Positions 47,883-59,736 are shown, counted from the first letter of the stretch. The stretch: DNA of 64,000 nt from Epiperipatus broadwayi (GCA_028023455.1 JAQFVV010012394.1:21286900-21350899), one strand, 5' to 3'. The notes: a model not told the origin generated them from the sequence alone. Program-made: numbers and translations.

Positions 47883-48364
47883 AATATTATTTAAACATAT
47901 GCTAAATTTCCTTGGGATTTCTTATGAAGATTTAGCCCTCTAGTATCAAATTAAGGATTTGGTAGTTCCATTTTGATAGTCTTAATTAATATTTTTGTCA
48001 TCCAACTGAGAATCAATCTTATGATGTTTCATTCAGAGTCTATCTTTTACTAACGTATTAAACCATATATTGTACAAGAAAAAACAGCTCATAAATAAAC
48101 AATGTGATTGCTACATGCCTCCTTCATCCTTGATATGCTTAAATGATTTAATCTTCACAGGCATTATCTAAAAAGAATTAATCATAAATGTTATCCTTAA
48201 AAAAATTCATGGTGCAATTCTTCCAACTGTACTATTTCTTCAAGAAGACATTCATATATTTATGGAAAACTTATTATCATTTTTTGTTTTATGAGGTATT
48301 TAGAATGTTTGTATCTATTGGAGATTTGGAGTGATCTGAGGTCATTTACTCAATACCTTGTCTT

Positions 48365-48450
48365 ATTTGGTGCTGTGGTAGAGGGATAGATTTTGGAGTT
48401 CGAGAACTGAATTGTAGTCAAGCTCTATCACTACTATTGCTCAAACTTCT
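48365..48450 (+). mobile_element. SINE-2 copy, 3' end overrun by CT tract
   Basis: GGTGCTGTGGTAGAGGGATA GATTTTGGAG (head), AAGCTCTATCACT and GCTCAAACTTCTT, then a CT-rich tract. Confidence 0.55.
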
Positions 48451-48665
48451 TTTTTTCTTTCATCTCCACCTCTTTTTCTTTTTTATTCTTCTCCTGCTTC
48501 ATCTCTTTTTTTCCATTTTCATCCTCCTACTTTATTCTCATCTTTTTATTTTCCTCATTAACCTTCTTTTATTCTTCCTCCTATTTCTTCTCATCATTCT
48601 CTTCCTTCTTTTTCTTCTTCTTCTTCTTATCATCATCTTTTTCATTGTTATTATTTTCTCAATAC
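48447..48665 (+). repeat. Polypyrimidine (CTT/TCT-rich) tract
   Basis: About 210 nt of almost uninterrupted C/T, including a (TTC)n stretch near 48610. It produces a 109-codon hydrophobic open frame that is not a credible protein. It probably expanded from the SINE-2 3' end. Confidence 0.8.
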
Positions 48666-48983
48666 CTATGTCACATCATTTAAGAGTTTGTGAGAATTCA
48701 TATATCAATTTTACAATTATGGTCATAACATCAATAACATGTCTAAAATATTATTTTATAAAATAAAGACTAGAATACAAAGATCATCATAATCACTTGA
48801 CAGCTTCAGTTATGTTCACGTTGTCTCCAGCAATAAATCATTGTCTATGCCCAAATTTATTTGGTTTTCCAATCAAAAATCATTGAGTTAATGGAACATA
48901 TATTGCTGGACTGCATATCCACAATACTGTGTAAAATTCAATATGTTTTTTTTTCTTTCTAGTAATACTTCTAGACAAAAGTC

Positions 48984-49120
48984 TTGCATAGTTTGGAGCA
49001 GGGGCTAAGTGAAATACTCTGTAGCTCAAGGATCATAAGATGGTAGGTCAGCTCTATCATTTCTGGCACCCAATCTTTTTATGAACTCTTAGATCAGTAA
49101 AGCTAGTTGATTTTATTTTT
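48984..49120 (+). mobile_element. SINE-2 copy
   Basis: TTGCATAGTTTGGAGCAGGG, ATACTCTGTAGCTCAAGGAT, GTCAGCTCTATCATTTCTGG, then ACCCAATCTTTTTATGAACT and TTAGATCAGTAAAGCTAGTTG. The head and 3' part align to 36172-36300. Confidence 0.55.
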
Positions 49121-49455
49121 ACTACTGCACAAAATTTTAATCATTGGTTAATATGATTATCACAGTAATATAGTCATGCATTGAGAAATAAATATTTTGG
49201 GATAACCTTTCAGTTAAGTAAAACAAATTCTCAGTTTCATCACTTTTGTGCTCAAACATCACGATTTCTTGATTTTTTTTAAGCACATAACCATATAATC
49301 ATTATTGGTTATTATATAGAATTAATACTACATGAATATTACAGAATAATTTTTTTATTCACATAAAGAATTATTATATTTTCTTCTGCCATATATAAGG
49401 TATTATTTTTATTTGCTTTTATTTAACTTACTTTTTTTCATCTAAATCAAATCTT

Positions 49456-49561
49456 TTTTTTCTCATGTATCATAGCATGAGCCAGGAAGCGAACCCACTA
49501 TCCTGGGACAACTGCTTGCAAAGCAGCTGTTGCTGATCGCTTGACCACCAATGCTTGACAA
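49456..49561 (-). mobile_element. SINE-1 copy 4, intact, 16-bp perfect TSD
   Basis: Minus strand: TGTCAAGCATTGGTGGTCAA, with box A TGGTCAAGCGATC. The anticodon arm is GCTGC-TTTGCAA-GCAGT (TGC in the anticodon position, Ala-like), then box B GTGGGTTCGCTTCC and GCTCATGCTATGATACATGA plus A tail. The TSD ATCTAAATCAAATCTT lies at 49440-49455 and 49562-49577. This copy shows the tRNA-like fold best. Confidence 0.9.
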
Positions 49562-49860
49562 ATCTAAATCAAATCTTATAACTTAATTTTCACCATTTCC
49601 AATATCTACCCTAATGCGAAATTTGCATTGATGGTAATACTTTTTTTTTGAGAGTTTGTGAACAATTTTATCCAAAAATTAGTGAAAGTTTTTAAATATT
49701 TAATTTTATATAGAGCGCTAACACCAGCACTATCTAGTGACACTTCTTGTAATTTAGAACTGAATGATTCATTGAAAACTGATTTCAGTAATTCAGTGCC
49801 ACATATATAAAACTAAAAACTAGAAAATAAAAATATAAAAAGAAAGAAATGCTTTTATTT

Positions 49861-50076
49861 ACATAAATGCATTAAAAAAATAAAAAATAAATTTCCTTTA
49901 GCTTTCATAAACTAAAGTGCAACTTTAATAATTTATATGTCAAATTCGCAAAGAATTATTTAAATAAACTTGCAAACAACGCCCCCTTTCTCATAAACTT
50001 GCAAATAACACCCACTTTTTTTTTGTAAGTTTATTTAAATGATTCTTTGGAAATCTGATTTGTGTATTATTAGAGT
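49861..50076 (-). mobile_element. TPE-6: palindrome with 60-nt tail and 13-bp perfect TSD
   Basis: Inverted arms of 54 bp lie at 49921-49974 and 50023-50076 (inner part AATTATTTAAATAAACTTGC). The right arm is flush with AATGCTTTTATTT at 50077-50089. On the left a 60-nt tail (49861-49920) separates the arm from the same 13-mer at 49848-49860. The loop holds two copies of ATAAACTTGCAAA-AAC-CCC. No coding content. Confidence 0.7.
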
Positions 50077-50536
50077 AATGCTTTTATTTGTGAAAGTTGA
50101 ATAAAATGTATTTTTTTTACTTTTTACTGTGCTTATATGAATAGAACCATTTCTTTAAAAAAATATTTTTATATTTTTCACTTCCCATCTATTAAGACAA
50201 GTCTAGCTACAGTCTTTAACTTTAATGATAAAAAATAAGAGCTGCTTTAATTATATTAAGATATCTATAATTAAATAGATGTAAATACATCTTCCATCTA
50301 AAAAAAAGTCTACTAATGGAGATTATACTAGTAAGATCTTAGATATTTTTCCTATAAAAACTACAAGCTTCATTTGGTTCTTGGATATATTTTAATCTTG
50401 TCAACAACTATAAAATGTTGGTGAATTGTGACATTCCCCCAGTCACATCAACTATGCAGAGTCCCACCAACCTTCACACATATATAATGTTCATGTATAT
50501 TTGTATTCATGTATTTGTATTGTGTTTGTTAAAATT

Positions 50537-50570
50537 CCGAAGAAGATTGCTGGGGTAATCAAAACTATCA
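50537..50570 (+). ncRNA. Second hammerhead-like motif
   Basis: CCGAAGA, A, GATTG-CTGGGG-TAATC, AAAAC. Aligned with 26157 it has the same layout, and both stem halves changed (GACTG/CAGTC to GATTG/TAATC), with pairing largely kept. The core is more decayed here. Confidence 0.3.
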
Positions 50571-50599
50571 ATAGTGAGCTATAAAAAAGTATTGTAAAA

Positions 50600-52480
50600 A
50601 GTAATAAAAAACATAAAATAATATTAACCTTCACATAACATAGAGAACTTTCTTTTTATCTTAATTTTAAATTGTAAATAGTAAGTACAATGATCTTTCT
50701 ATAAATATGCCTGTTTTAATACCAATAAATGAATAATAATGCTGAATCATATCAAATTCTATTTTATAATTTAAATCTTATGTACTAAATATACACAATA
50801 TTCTGTAACTAATAAACAACACCTATAAATATATGTAAACAATTGAATTGGTATTAATCACATTGCTGTATACATTTTTTTGATTCATCGCCAACATTTC
50901 TTGGAATATTCTATCAGATTATATAAAAGAAGCATTGATGAAATGGATTACTGCTCCTACATTTTCCAATTTTTGTGTAATCTTAAAACTGTCTCTTTAA
51001 TTTTAAGATATTATTTGCATGAACTGTGTCTAATAAATAAAAACAACTAACTTCTCTAGCGTAGTTCTTTACAAACTTTTCCACTTGTTAAATCTCCTAT
51101 CTTTATCTGGATATTGAGATGATTTGAATTATCTGCTTTACGTCACCAACATATAGCAAATGTTTTCCTTCATATATGTTATGAAATAAATATTTTATGT
51201 ATTTACATGTTATCTGAATAACGCTAGTTGTTTTTATTGTTAATGCAAAAATATAAAATATTAAAAATGTACCAAGATTTTTTACAACACACATATATGC
51301 TTTTTAAATTTCTACCCAGAAAAAAATCGTAGCTAAAACACGATGTCGTACAATTCCTTAAGTTGTATATATATTTTCATCTCCACTCCGTTTCTCATTG
51401 GCTTTGTATACTGTATAATGGTTATTACTTGCACTGTGTTTTGGCTGTGTTAAGATTAAATACTTCAATGTCAGTCGTAACTTTTTGTAAATATTTATAG
51501 GCTGTTCAAATAAAATTTAAAAAAAGTTCTCTTGAGAATCGCAATCTATTTTTTTTATTCCCCATATAATTTTTAATTATATATATAGTACACAACTTAA
51601 TGGGAGAATGAAAAATTTAATCAATACAGACATTTTTGTATCTTCGTCCATTAAAAAATAAAGAACGGAGTGTACATCTAACTACTATATTTATTTTTAT
51701 ATAGGAGGTATTAGCTGTTATGTTTTTTTCTCTCTCCATTTCTTTCTTCTCCCCCTCCCCTTTCTTTTCTTCCAATCTCTTTTCTAGAGGATAGATCTGG
51801 ATAATATCAACAACACTATCATAACTTTCCAGGAAAAAAGTGATTAGCACTTTGTATCTTTTAAAAACATTATCTCAAAACTTTTTAATATTTTTATTTG
51901 GTGTACATATTAATTACTAAACGAAGATAATCTTTCTATACCAGACGGTTTTTTTATGGAATCTGACGTAATATATGCAAATATTTTAATAATAAAAAAG
52001 AATAGGGTACATCAGTCCACCATGTCCCCTAACTCACCACTCACTGTTTTAATAATCCGCTTTTATTTAATTTTTAAATGAATTGTATTTAGTATTTTGG
52101 CTATTAATTTGAATTAATATAAACAGTAAAAGTGATTATTAGATGAGTAAGTGCATTAATTTCTATTTTAAATTCTAGTCCTTTTTATGAAAGCTAACCC
52201 CAAAGCTGGTTTGGGGATGGAGACATTATTTCTCTATATCATTAATATCTGTTATCAATTGATTACCAAAACTTACAGTGAATAGCTTCAGAGCAGAATG
52301 GATATCTATTCATTGATTGAAAACATTAAATTAAAGAATTAGAAGTTTAAGAATTCATAAAATTTTATAAATGCACCTGATTGTATGATCATTGTGAATT
52401 ACTTCTCAGCCATTTTCCATCTTGTGATCTTGCACACTCAGTGTGTACTCAGTCATGTGATTGCTTTAATGTCTCTTTTG
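50600..52480. other. AT-rich stretch with one strong polypyrimidine tract (51725-51785)
   Basis: The tract ends CTCTTTTCTAG at about 51786 and is followed by an open run reading IDLDNINNTIITFQEKSD and a stop on the plus strand. It has the look of a splice acceptor, but no matching donor or upstream exon can be shown. The minus-strand frame across the tract is low complexity. Confidence 0.3.
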
Positions 52481-52483
52481 CAT

Positions 52484-52909
52484 AATTTTTCTATTCTTAC
52501 TATATTTATACCATCGAGTGTAAAGTTTGGTAATCAATAGATGTCAGATAGTAGTGATTAATAATTCCTTATCAATTGCTGTGCCATCCAAAAATATCCA
52601 GACCAGTTTCTAACTTTTGCCTTTTATCAGAGAGGGGTTTTTTGGATTTTTTTAACAGTGCACTTAGATTTTGGGTCTAATGCACTATTCAAAAAAAAAT
52701 CCAAAAAGCTCCTCACTGATAAAAGCCATAAAGTAGAAACTTGTCTGGAGATTTTTGGATAGGACAGTACTGGATAGGGATTTATTAAGTACTAACATTT
52801 TACTCCATTGATTACAAATGTTTACACTAGGTGGCATAAAAGCTGTGAAAATAAAAGATGATGCTAGTGAATAACAAGATGTAAGCAAAAGTAATATGAT
52901 GACCAGTTG
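52484..52909 (+). mobile_element. TPE-4 subfamily b copy, palindromic
   Basis: The left arm (ATATTTATACCATCGAGTGT) and right arm (ACACTAGGTGGCATAAAAGC near 52822-52845) pair. The palindrome continues through CTTTTATCAGAGAGGGGTTT / CTCCTCACTGATAAAAGCC to a short loop. A tail-like segment follows on the right and leads to GTCATGTGATT. The same 11-mer is at 52452-52462, so either it is a TSD or the tail end recurs by chance. Confidence 0.65.
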
Positions 52910-53150
52910 GTCATGTGATTCTCAATACTATAATCTTTCTTACCCTGTCTTTTTCTAACTGCACTACTCTATTTCTTTGCTTATTATATTAATAAAAATG
53001 TAATTGGATTATGGGTAAGTGGATCAAACATGAGTATTATATTAGGTTTGCTATTATCCAATTATTTCAAATATATATCATAGGGCTTGGAACCTAATAC
53101 AGTGGATAATAAAAGATACCATGATTTATAAATAATTAATAAATAAATGG

Positions 53151-53275
53151 ATAGCTTATTGCTCTTGAATGTCATAAGAAGTTTGAACCCTTAAATGACA
53201 GAGTTGGAGTGTGGTTCATGGGCTCTAAACTCCACAATTTTCTGCTATACAATTGCAACAAGCCAGGCATAAAAG
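53151..53275 (-). mobile_element. SINE-2 copy
   Basis: Minus strand: GGCTTGTTGCAATTGTATAG (head), TGGAGTTTAGAGCCCATGAA, CCACACTCCAACTCTGTCA, then GTTCAAACTTCTTATGACAT and AGAGCAATAAGCTATCCATTT. Confidence 0.6.
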
Positions 53276-53279
53276 TGGT

Positions 53280-54784
53280 GTATGTATTTGAATTAATTTA
53301 AAATAAATCATAAAATCTATATGTAAACGGATTTTAATGAATAATTAATAAAACACAAAATATTAACTAATAATTTTTTTTCAGTCAAAATAACATAAAT
53401 TTAGTTTATTTGTTGTTGTTTTTTTAAAAAAGAAATGTTAATTTTTAACTTTTAAAAATATAGCTGGTGCTTCTTTTAACATTGATTAAATATTCATGAT
53501 GAAATATCCAGGAGAGATAACACTGAGGCCATTTTACTTTTAAAATATTGATAAGAAAACAGCTTGAAGAATTTATTAAAATGAAAAACATAGTATTAGT
53601 TTATTTTAAAATTTATTTATTAAATGAACAGCATAAATATAATATATAATTGTATTTAATAAGAATAAATCAAAGATTGATCTGTTATCAGAGCTAAAGA
53701 TTTACTCTACCTGCGTTCAGATGAGACCTTATATAAATGAAAAAATAAAATTCTGCCATAATTTATTAAGCAATTTTTTTTTTCACTGACGTAATTCTAT
53801 TAAGCACACTATTACTTAACTCTTCAAGCTTACTATATTAATAATGGCATTTCACTTCTCTATACTCCAGCACATTCTGTTAAAATCGAGGGTTATCAAT
53901 GAATAGTCAAACCTGCTCCATGTGGGTTTTTGCCATTAGGGTATTGCCACCTGTTTATATCCATATAATATAAAAAATAGTGATAACATATGCCCTTTAT
54001 GTTAAGGTGAGTCATTTGTGCCACCCATACAGTGTGTTGCCTGGGTACATTGAACCTCCTGTGTCCCAGCATGGAATTGGCCTGATTGTAGTGCAATCTT
54101 AATTTTTATTCTCCAACTGGCTTTATATGTGCCATCACTTTACTCCCAAAGCTTATTATATTAAAAAGAACAGATTAAATGAAAAAGAATATAATTGTAT
54201 AACTAAAGAATGTATATTGTAAAAATTAAATAATTTCAACAGTAGTATCCAAAAGTTGGAAATGGTTTCTATACTTAAAGAATTATATTTTGTAAATCCA
54301 TTTAATAATTATTCTATCAGTAAAATGAATAATTAATTGTAATTACTAAAACAAAAAATAAGATCAAACAAAGGGGGGGGGGAATGTTAGTAGTAATTAA
54401 GAGATAAAGAAAAACAGTAACGAAAAAAGAAAAAATAACAAGAAAGAAAAACAGCTGAGGTTGATGGGAAGGGATATTTTCGGATAAATTGTTATATGTA
54501 GGAGATAAAGATGAAGTAAAAGGGACAATGTCTGTGGAGAGTTAAAGTGCATATTATGAATATTATAGCAGATAAAATTCAGAAGTTTGTTGTAATGTGG
54601 AAAAAATTTTGTTTTAGCAGTTATATTTTGTTGTACTAAGTCAGTGATCATTATTTAACTTTTAAGAATTTGACTATTTAAAGTATTTTTCAATACTGAT
54701 TCAAGAACAGTTATAATGATAAAGTTCTCCATAGTGAAAATAATAAAAATGATGTATATTAATTTAATTGATGTGCACCAGAGA
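53280..54784. other. AT-rich stretch, no gene recognised
   Basis: A slightly GC-richer patch lies at 53890-54120 (reads GCACAAATGACTCACC on the minus strand), with no family match I recognise. A G-run is near 54374-54383. Confidence 0.35.
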
Positions 54785-56108
54785 GCTACTGCTAATAGAT
54801 GGCAAGGGAGTATATACTTTGTTGGGTCTTTTTTGCAGATGATGTCTATTTGTGTGCATAAAGAAGAGAACATATGGAAGTTATGTTGAGGACATGCGCA
54901 AGGGTCAGTAAAGAGATGGGGATTAAATCTGGTGAAGAGAAGACAAAGAATTTTTATTGGAGGATATAAAGTTAAGTGTGGTGAATAGATATAATTATTT
55001 GGGAATCATCTTGAGTAATCAGAAAAATTGATTGGATGAATGGAAGAAAAAATTGATAAATGAAGCAAAGAAAAGAAATTAACAGTGTTTTTATATCATA
55101 AATATGATGTAGCTAGAATCGTATGGAAGGGAGTAGCAGCAGAAGCAGTGTTAACATATGGCAATGTGTTATGTGTTAGTAAAGGGGTATTAGATTACTT
55201 AGAAAAAGTACAAATGGAAGTAGGAAGACATGGATTAGATGCAGATGTGTGGACAGCAAAGGAGGCAATCCAAGGAGAAATGGGATGGTCAAGTTTTTAT
55301 ATGAGAGATGCAAAAATCAAAATGAAAATGTTTGGTAGATTGCAGTTTATGGATAATAAAAGAATAGCTAAATGAGTAAAGAGCAGGCAACAAGATGGGT
55401 GAGAAAGGTAATGTGGTATGCAGAAGATTTGGATAAAGAATTTATATCAGTATACTTGTACAAAAGTTGGGATGATTGTGTGAGGAGGATTGTTGAGTGT
55501 TATAGTGGTAATGAATGGGATAGAAGAATAGATGCATTAATAAAGAATAGGGAGTTGGAGAGATGGAGAACTAGTATGGAGAGTAAAAAGAGTTTAAATA
55601 TATATTTAAGTAAATGGAACACTGGGTGTGAGTTAATTTATGATAATAGCAAGGAAAGTGGTTTACTGTTTAAGGCTCAAATGGGATCTTTAGCAACAAG
55701 GGAATATACACATAAATGGAAAAATATGGGTGATTCAGTCTGCAAGTTGTGTAAGGAAAGCATGGAAAATATTAGGCATTTGTTGATTCAATGTAAATGC
55801 TTGAAAACAGAAAGAGTACAAATAATGAAATTATGAAAGACTAGATATAAACAAAGTGATTATACAGAAAGTGGGTTATTGTTTTTTATGCTGGATTTGG
55901 GAAAAGATGGGAGGGGGGTAGATATGAAGGCCATGGAGTTGACAAAGATTGTTATGGAAATGGGATGGAAAGGATTATGGGAAAACTTAAGGGTGGGGAA
56001 TGGAAAGGGAAGGTAAAGTGGCTAACAGGTTTCTCTGGGCATAGTTATTGAGAGATTTCTGACTCCGTGTAAGTAGAAGTCACAGTACATTACATCACAT
56101 CAATAATT
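54785..56108 (+). mobile_element. LINE-C, longer copy: RT motif C to 3' end
   Basis: The pieced frame starts at the RT active-site block FADDVYLCA (54832-54858), followed by MLRTCARVSKEMGIKSGEEK and NRYNYLGIILSNQKN (thumb start). Frames at 55085-55375 and 55372-55836 carry GRHGLDADVWTAKEAIQGEM, VECYSGNEWDRRIDALIKNR and a zinc knuckle CKLCKESMENIRHLLIQC. Stops occur around 54859, 55373-55375 and 55834. The 3' end is CTGGGCATAGTTATTGAGAG and GTACATTACATCACATCA. Clade not assigned. The 17533 copy is its 5'-truncated relative. Confidence 0.8.
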
Positions 56109-56109
56109 T

Positions 56110-57414
56110 TTAATTGTCTATAATGAGTCCAGTAATTGTGAAAATGTGAGTGATATTGGCCCAAAGATTACCAACATTAAAAAGAAGTCAACCTGAAACA
56201 ACTGACTAAAAACAACTTAATTTAAAGGATATTGAAGACATAAACTGATGAAAATTTGTTTCTAAATTATAACTGAATGCAGATGGTATACTTATAAAGT
56301 ATGCTTAATAAGACATTAAAGAAGCCATGATAAGACTTTTTATATACATATCAATAAGAGATCTCACTATTTATAAAATTTTATTAAGGTATTTTATTAT
56401 AAATATTTCTGTGTATAAGCATTAAGTTTTTTTATTTACAAATCCTAATAATATAAAGTAAATCACTACATTTAACGTAAATAGATACTTATATTTAGCC
56501 TTTATTCATTTTATTTTGCTTGAAAATATTTTGTCAGAATTTTAGTATTTGTCTTTGCAAGTTATGGTGTTGTTATATATAATTTCAATATACATCAATC
56601 AATATGGTCTGAAATAAACTCATTTTGTTATTTAAATTATTTAGATGACTGTGTTGTTATTTGAGCATTGATCTTATTTCAAATGCATACATATCAATCC
56701 ACCATAGATATGGAGAAATCATGTTCTGAGTTGAGAGGAAAAACTGGAGTGTTAACAGAGAAGGCTGTGATGATACTGCAGAGAATAGTATATTTGTAGA
56801 TGTTCTTTCTTAAAAGAAGTGGTATCCCAGCTAGGGTTAGTGTAACCCTGTATATATAAATAAAAACTTACGGACGAATGTTATGTACAACTCTCTGGTT
56901 TGTTGTATGATAATCAGGATATAACTGAGTACCTTATATTAATCCATCATGTAAATGATATAAGGTTTAATTATCATCATAAGTATCAATTCTGATCATA
57001 TCAAATTTAGGGTCTGATTAGTCTTGCTTATATTGATCACTGTCAGGTAGAACTAAAAATAACCTTTGCATGCATAAGATTTATTTATTCATATGGGTAC
57101 ACATAAGTCATCAGTAGCATCAATGAGGTATGAAAAATAATCAGCACCAGATAATTTTTTTTGTCTAATCACTGAATAATATAAAAACACTAGAGAATCA
57201 TGCTGTAGGACATATACCTTTCAAGGATGATTCATGATAATGAAATAAGTTATCATTGAAACATATATCTCCTGCTTGGTTGATTTTCTTGCATTATGTA
57301 AGACTCAAATGAAGAATTAAAATGGAGCTCTAATTGACGTTTTTATCTATTCAGCTGATTGTAAATGCTTAATAATGATACGAGACAATCACAAACATTT
57401 TAATTGTTAAAAGA
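56110..57414. other. AT-rich stretch, no gene recognised
   Basis: Some moderately complex sequence near 56690-57120, but no frame, repeat match or inverted repeat was noticed. Confidence 0.4.
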
Positions 57415-57495
57415 AGGTTGCCTTGACAACAGATTGAGATTATTGATTGTTACTGATATTGGGATTGTCTAAGTGTTAACTAATTTTAATGATAT
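57415..57495 (+). mobile_element. TPE-3 single arm
   Basis: GGTTGCCTTGACAACAGATT GAGATTATTGATTGTTACTG ATATTGGGATTGTCTAAGTG TTAACTAATTTTAATGAT matches one arm of the 12357 and 45277 copies and abuts a (TA)n tract. The other arm and tail are missing. Confidence 0.75.
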
Positions 57496-58552
57496 ATATA
57501 TATACTATGGACTCAGGCTGCCATTCAATGATGACTTTTGAGTCAATATTTACAAAAGCAGATGACATTTAAGTAAAGGAAGATTGCACAAATTGGAAAA
57601 AGAACTCATTACTATTAAATGGGACATTATTGAAAGTTGTGAAATTGTAAGAAACGGTCAAGAGAAAATTGATTTAAAAGTAAACATATACTTTGCTACA
57701 AAGGCACAAATATTGGAAATGTAAGTAGACTAAGATTTATTATATATAAAAGTGGAAGAAATGATGTGGAGGTTAATGGCACATCTGGCAGAGAGACAAG
57801 ATTTATTATTCAACTTATTGGAAGATACCAAATGCAGATGGGTTTGTGTCCCAACAAGTTCTCATTATGATGAAGAAGTAGAGAATTTTTAGATAAACAA
57901 AATGTTTTGGCCAGCCCAACAATATTTTAATATTGTCATGGGAGACTTTAATTCTAAATTGGTAAATGATTGGAAGTTAAAAGTGTTGTGGGTAAATGGG
58001 TTATGATTATAGAAATGAGAGAAGGCGTAGACTGTGGAATTCACAGAAAAAGAAACACTAATTATGAATTCTTTCTTTTCAAATTCTAAATAGAAATGAA
58101 CATGGAAGCATCCAAATGAAGGTATGTTGGAATTGGATTTTGTTTTGACTATCAAAGAATATGTATTTCAAGATTGTAATGTTTTTAATAGATTAAAGAC
58201 AGGAAGTGAATATCAATTAGTGAGATGTAAGATATATATTATTGCAAAATTAGAGGCGAATATTATTACAAAAAACCAGTATTGACAATTGTTATTCTAA
58301 ACTTTCAGAAACAGTCCAATAAATTTTAATTATCAGACTTTGAAGAGGGTTCTGATTTGAATAAAATCATTAGTTAAGATAACTGACTTTCTATTAAGAA
58401 CTTCAACAAAAATAGCTGGTATTAAAAAATATCAATTTATCAGTAAATTTTGCATTAAGATAAGACAACATATGTTAAAAAGAGGAATATGAAAATACAT
58501 AAAAAAGAATTGAATATCTTGAGATTTGTAAAATGATATGAAAAAAAGTTAA

Positions 58553-58620
58553 TAATAATAATGATAATGATGATGATAATAATAATAATAGTAGTAGTAG
58601 TAGTAATAATAGTAATAATG
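58553..58620 (+). repeat. Microsatellite (AAT/GAT/AGT)n inside RTE relic
   Basis: A run of trinucleotides (AATAATAATAATGATAATGA, then AGTAGTAGTAGTAGT) replaces RTE coding sequence that reads KKVENDIRKYN in the 40.6-kb copy. It grew after the element died. Confidence 0.8.
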
Positions 58621-58800
58621 TAAAAAATATAATTGCGAATTGATAAGAAAAGCTATAAAAGAGAATAAAAATCTCAGAAATGTATAACGATATATTGATT
58701 CTAGAAAGAAAGTTATTTCTGCAGTAAGAAGTAAAGATGGAACTATTACTAAAAAAAGGTTAACATAATGAAATGTGTGGAAGAGTTCTATAAAAACTTA

Positions 58801-59736
58801 CATAACATCACAGGATCATCTTTTTCTATGCTTAAATAAGCTGTTAGAGCAGTGACAAACTCTCCCTACAGTAGTGCCATCCAGTGCCCACCATAGTAAT
58901 CAATGTATGCAAGAAGGTTTTTGTATAAAATCCCTATCTAGTGCCTACTCATTCAATATCCTCAGACTAATTTTTAACTTGTGGTTTTCATCATTAAGGA
59001 TCCTTGGATCTGAAAGCACTGCATATACATCTTAGGATCTAATGCAATCCTTCATCAGCCACTTTTTACATTTTAAGTTAACTATCCAGCTATGAGTCCC
59101 AAATGAAAACTCGATAATGTTTTCAATACCAGCTCATTTGCTTGTATAATCATATAGATATGAACTCAGTTCAGTATCTATGCATTTTGGTATCTTTGGT
59201 TCTTTAATAATCATAGTCATCATCATCCCATGGGTAGGAATGGTATTAAACCACTGGGTGTCACTACTGTATAGAGGGGTTTGTCATTGTTTTAACAGCT
59301 TGTGTAAGCATATGAAATGGTGATCATGTGATGTTTAGTGGTTTATACCATTTCTGACTATGGCATGATGATGATTACAGTTATTAAAGAACCAATAACA
59401 CCAAAATGTATAAATACAGAACTGGATTCAGATTTTTATGACTATATAAGCAAATGAGCTTGTATTGAAAACATTTCATTTTGGATTCATAGCTTGATAG
59501 ATAGCTATAAAGGTAAAGATGGCTATTGGAAAGTTGCATTAAATCCCAACATCTAAGTGCAATGCTCTCAGATCTAAGGCTACCCACCGATAAAAGCTAC
59601 AAACTAGAAACTAGTCTGAGAATATTGAATGAGTGTGCTCTAGATAGGGATTTTACATAAAAACCATCCTGCATCCATTGATTACTATGGCTTGCACTGG
59701 GTGGCACTACTGTATGATGAGTTTGTCACTGTCTTA
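58801..59736. mobile_element. TPE-4 compound: about 940-bp palindrome inside RTE, 9-bp TSD
   Basis: The left half is an antisense element: tail (58801-58855), inverted repeat CTCCCTACAGTAGTGCC, core and inner region. The right half repeats core and inner region inverted and ends with GGCACTACTGTATGATGAGT plus TTGTCACTGTCTTA. The loop (about 59250-59340) holds another inverted repeat and a sense tail. It is flanked by AAAAACTTA (58792-58800) and AAAAATTTA (59737-59745). The RTE frame is interrupted exactly there. Confidence 0.8.

Noticed and set aside
48437-48766. 109-codon hydrophobic 'membrane protein' frame
   Set aside because: Translation of a polypyrimidine tract; composition alone explains it.
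49456-49561. Functional tRNA gene
   Set aside because: The body has a 16-bp TSD, a poly-A tail and an extended end stem, and has sister copies; it is a SINE.
51617-51850. Charged 77-codon minus-strand frame
   Set aside because: Lys/Glu-rich part is the complement of the polypyrimidine tract; no motif.
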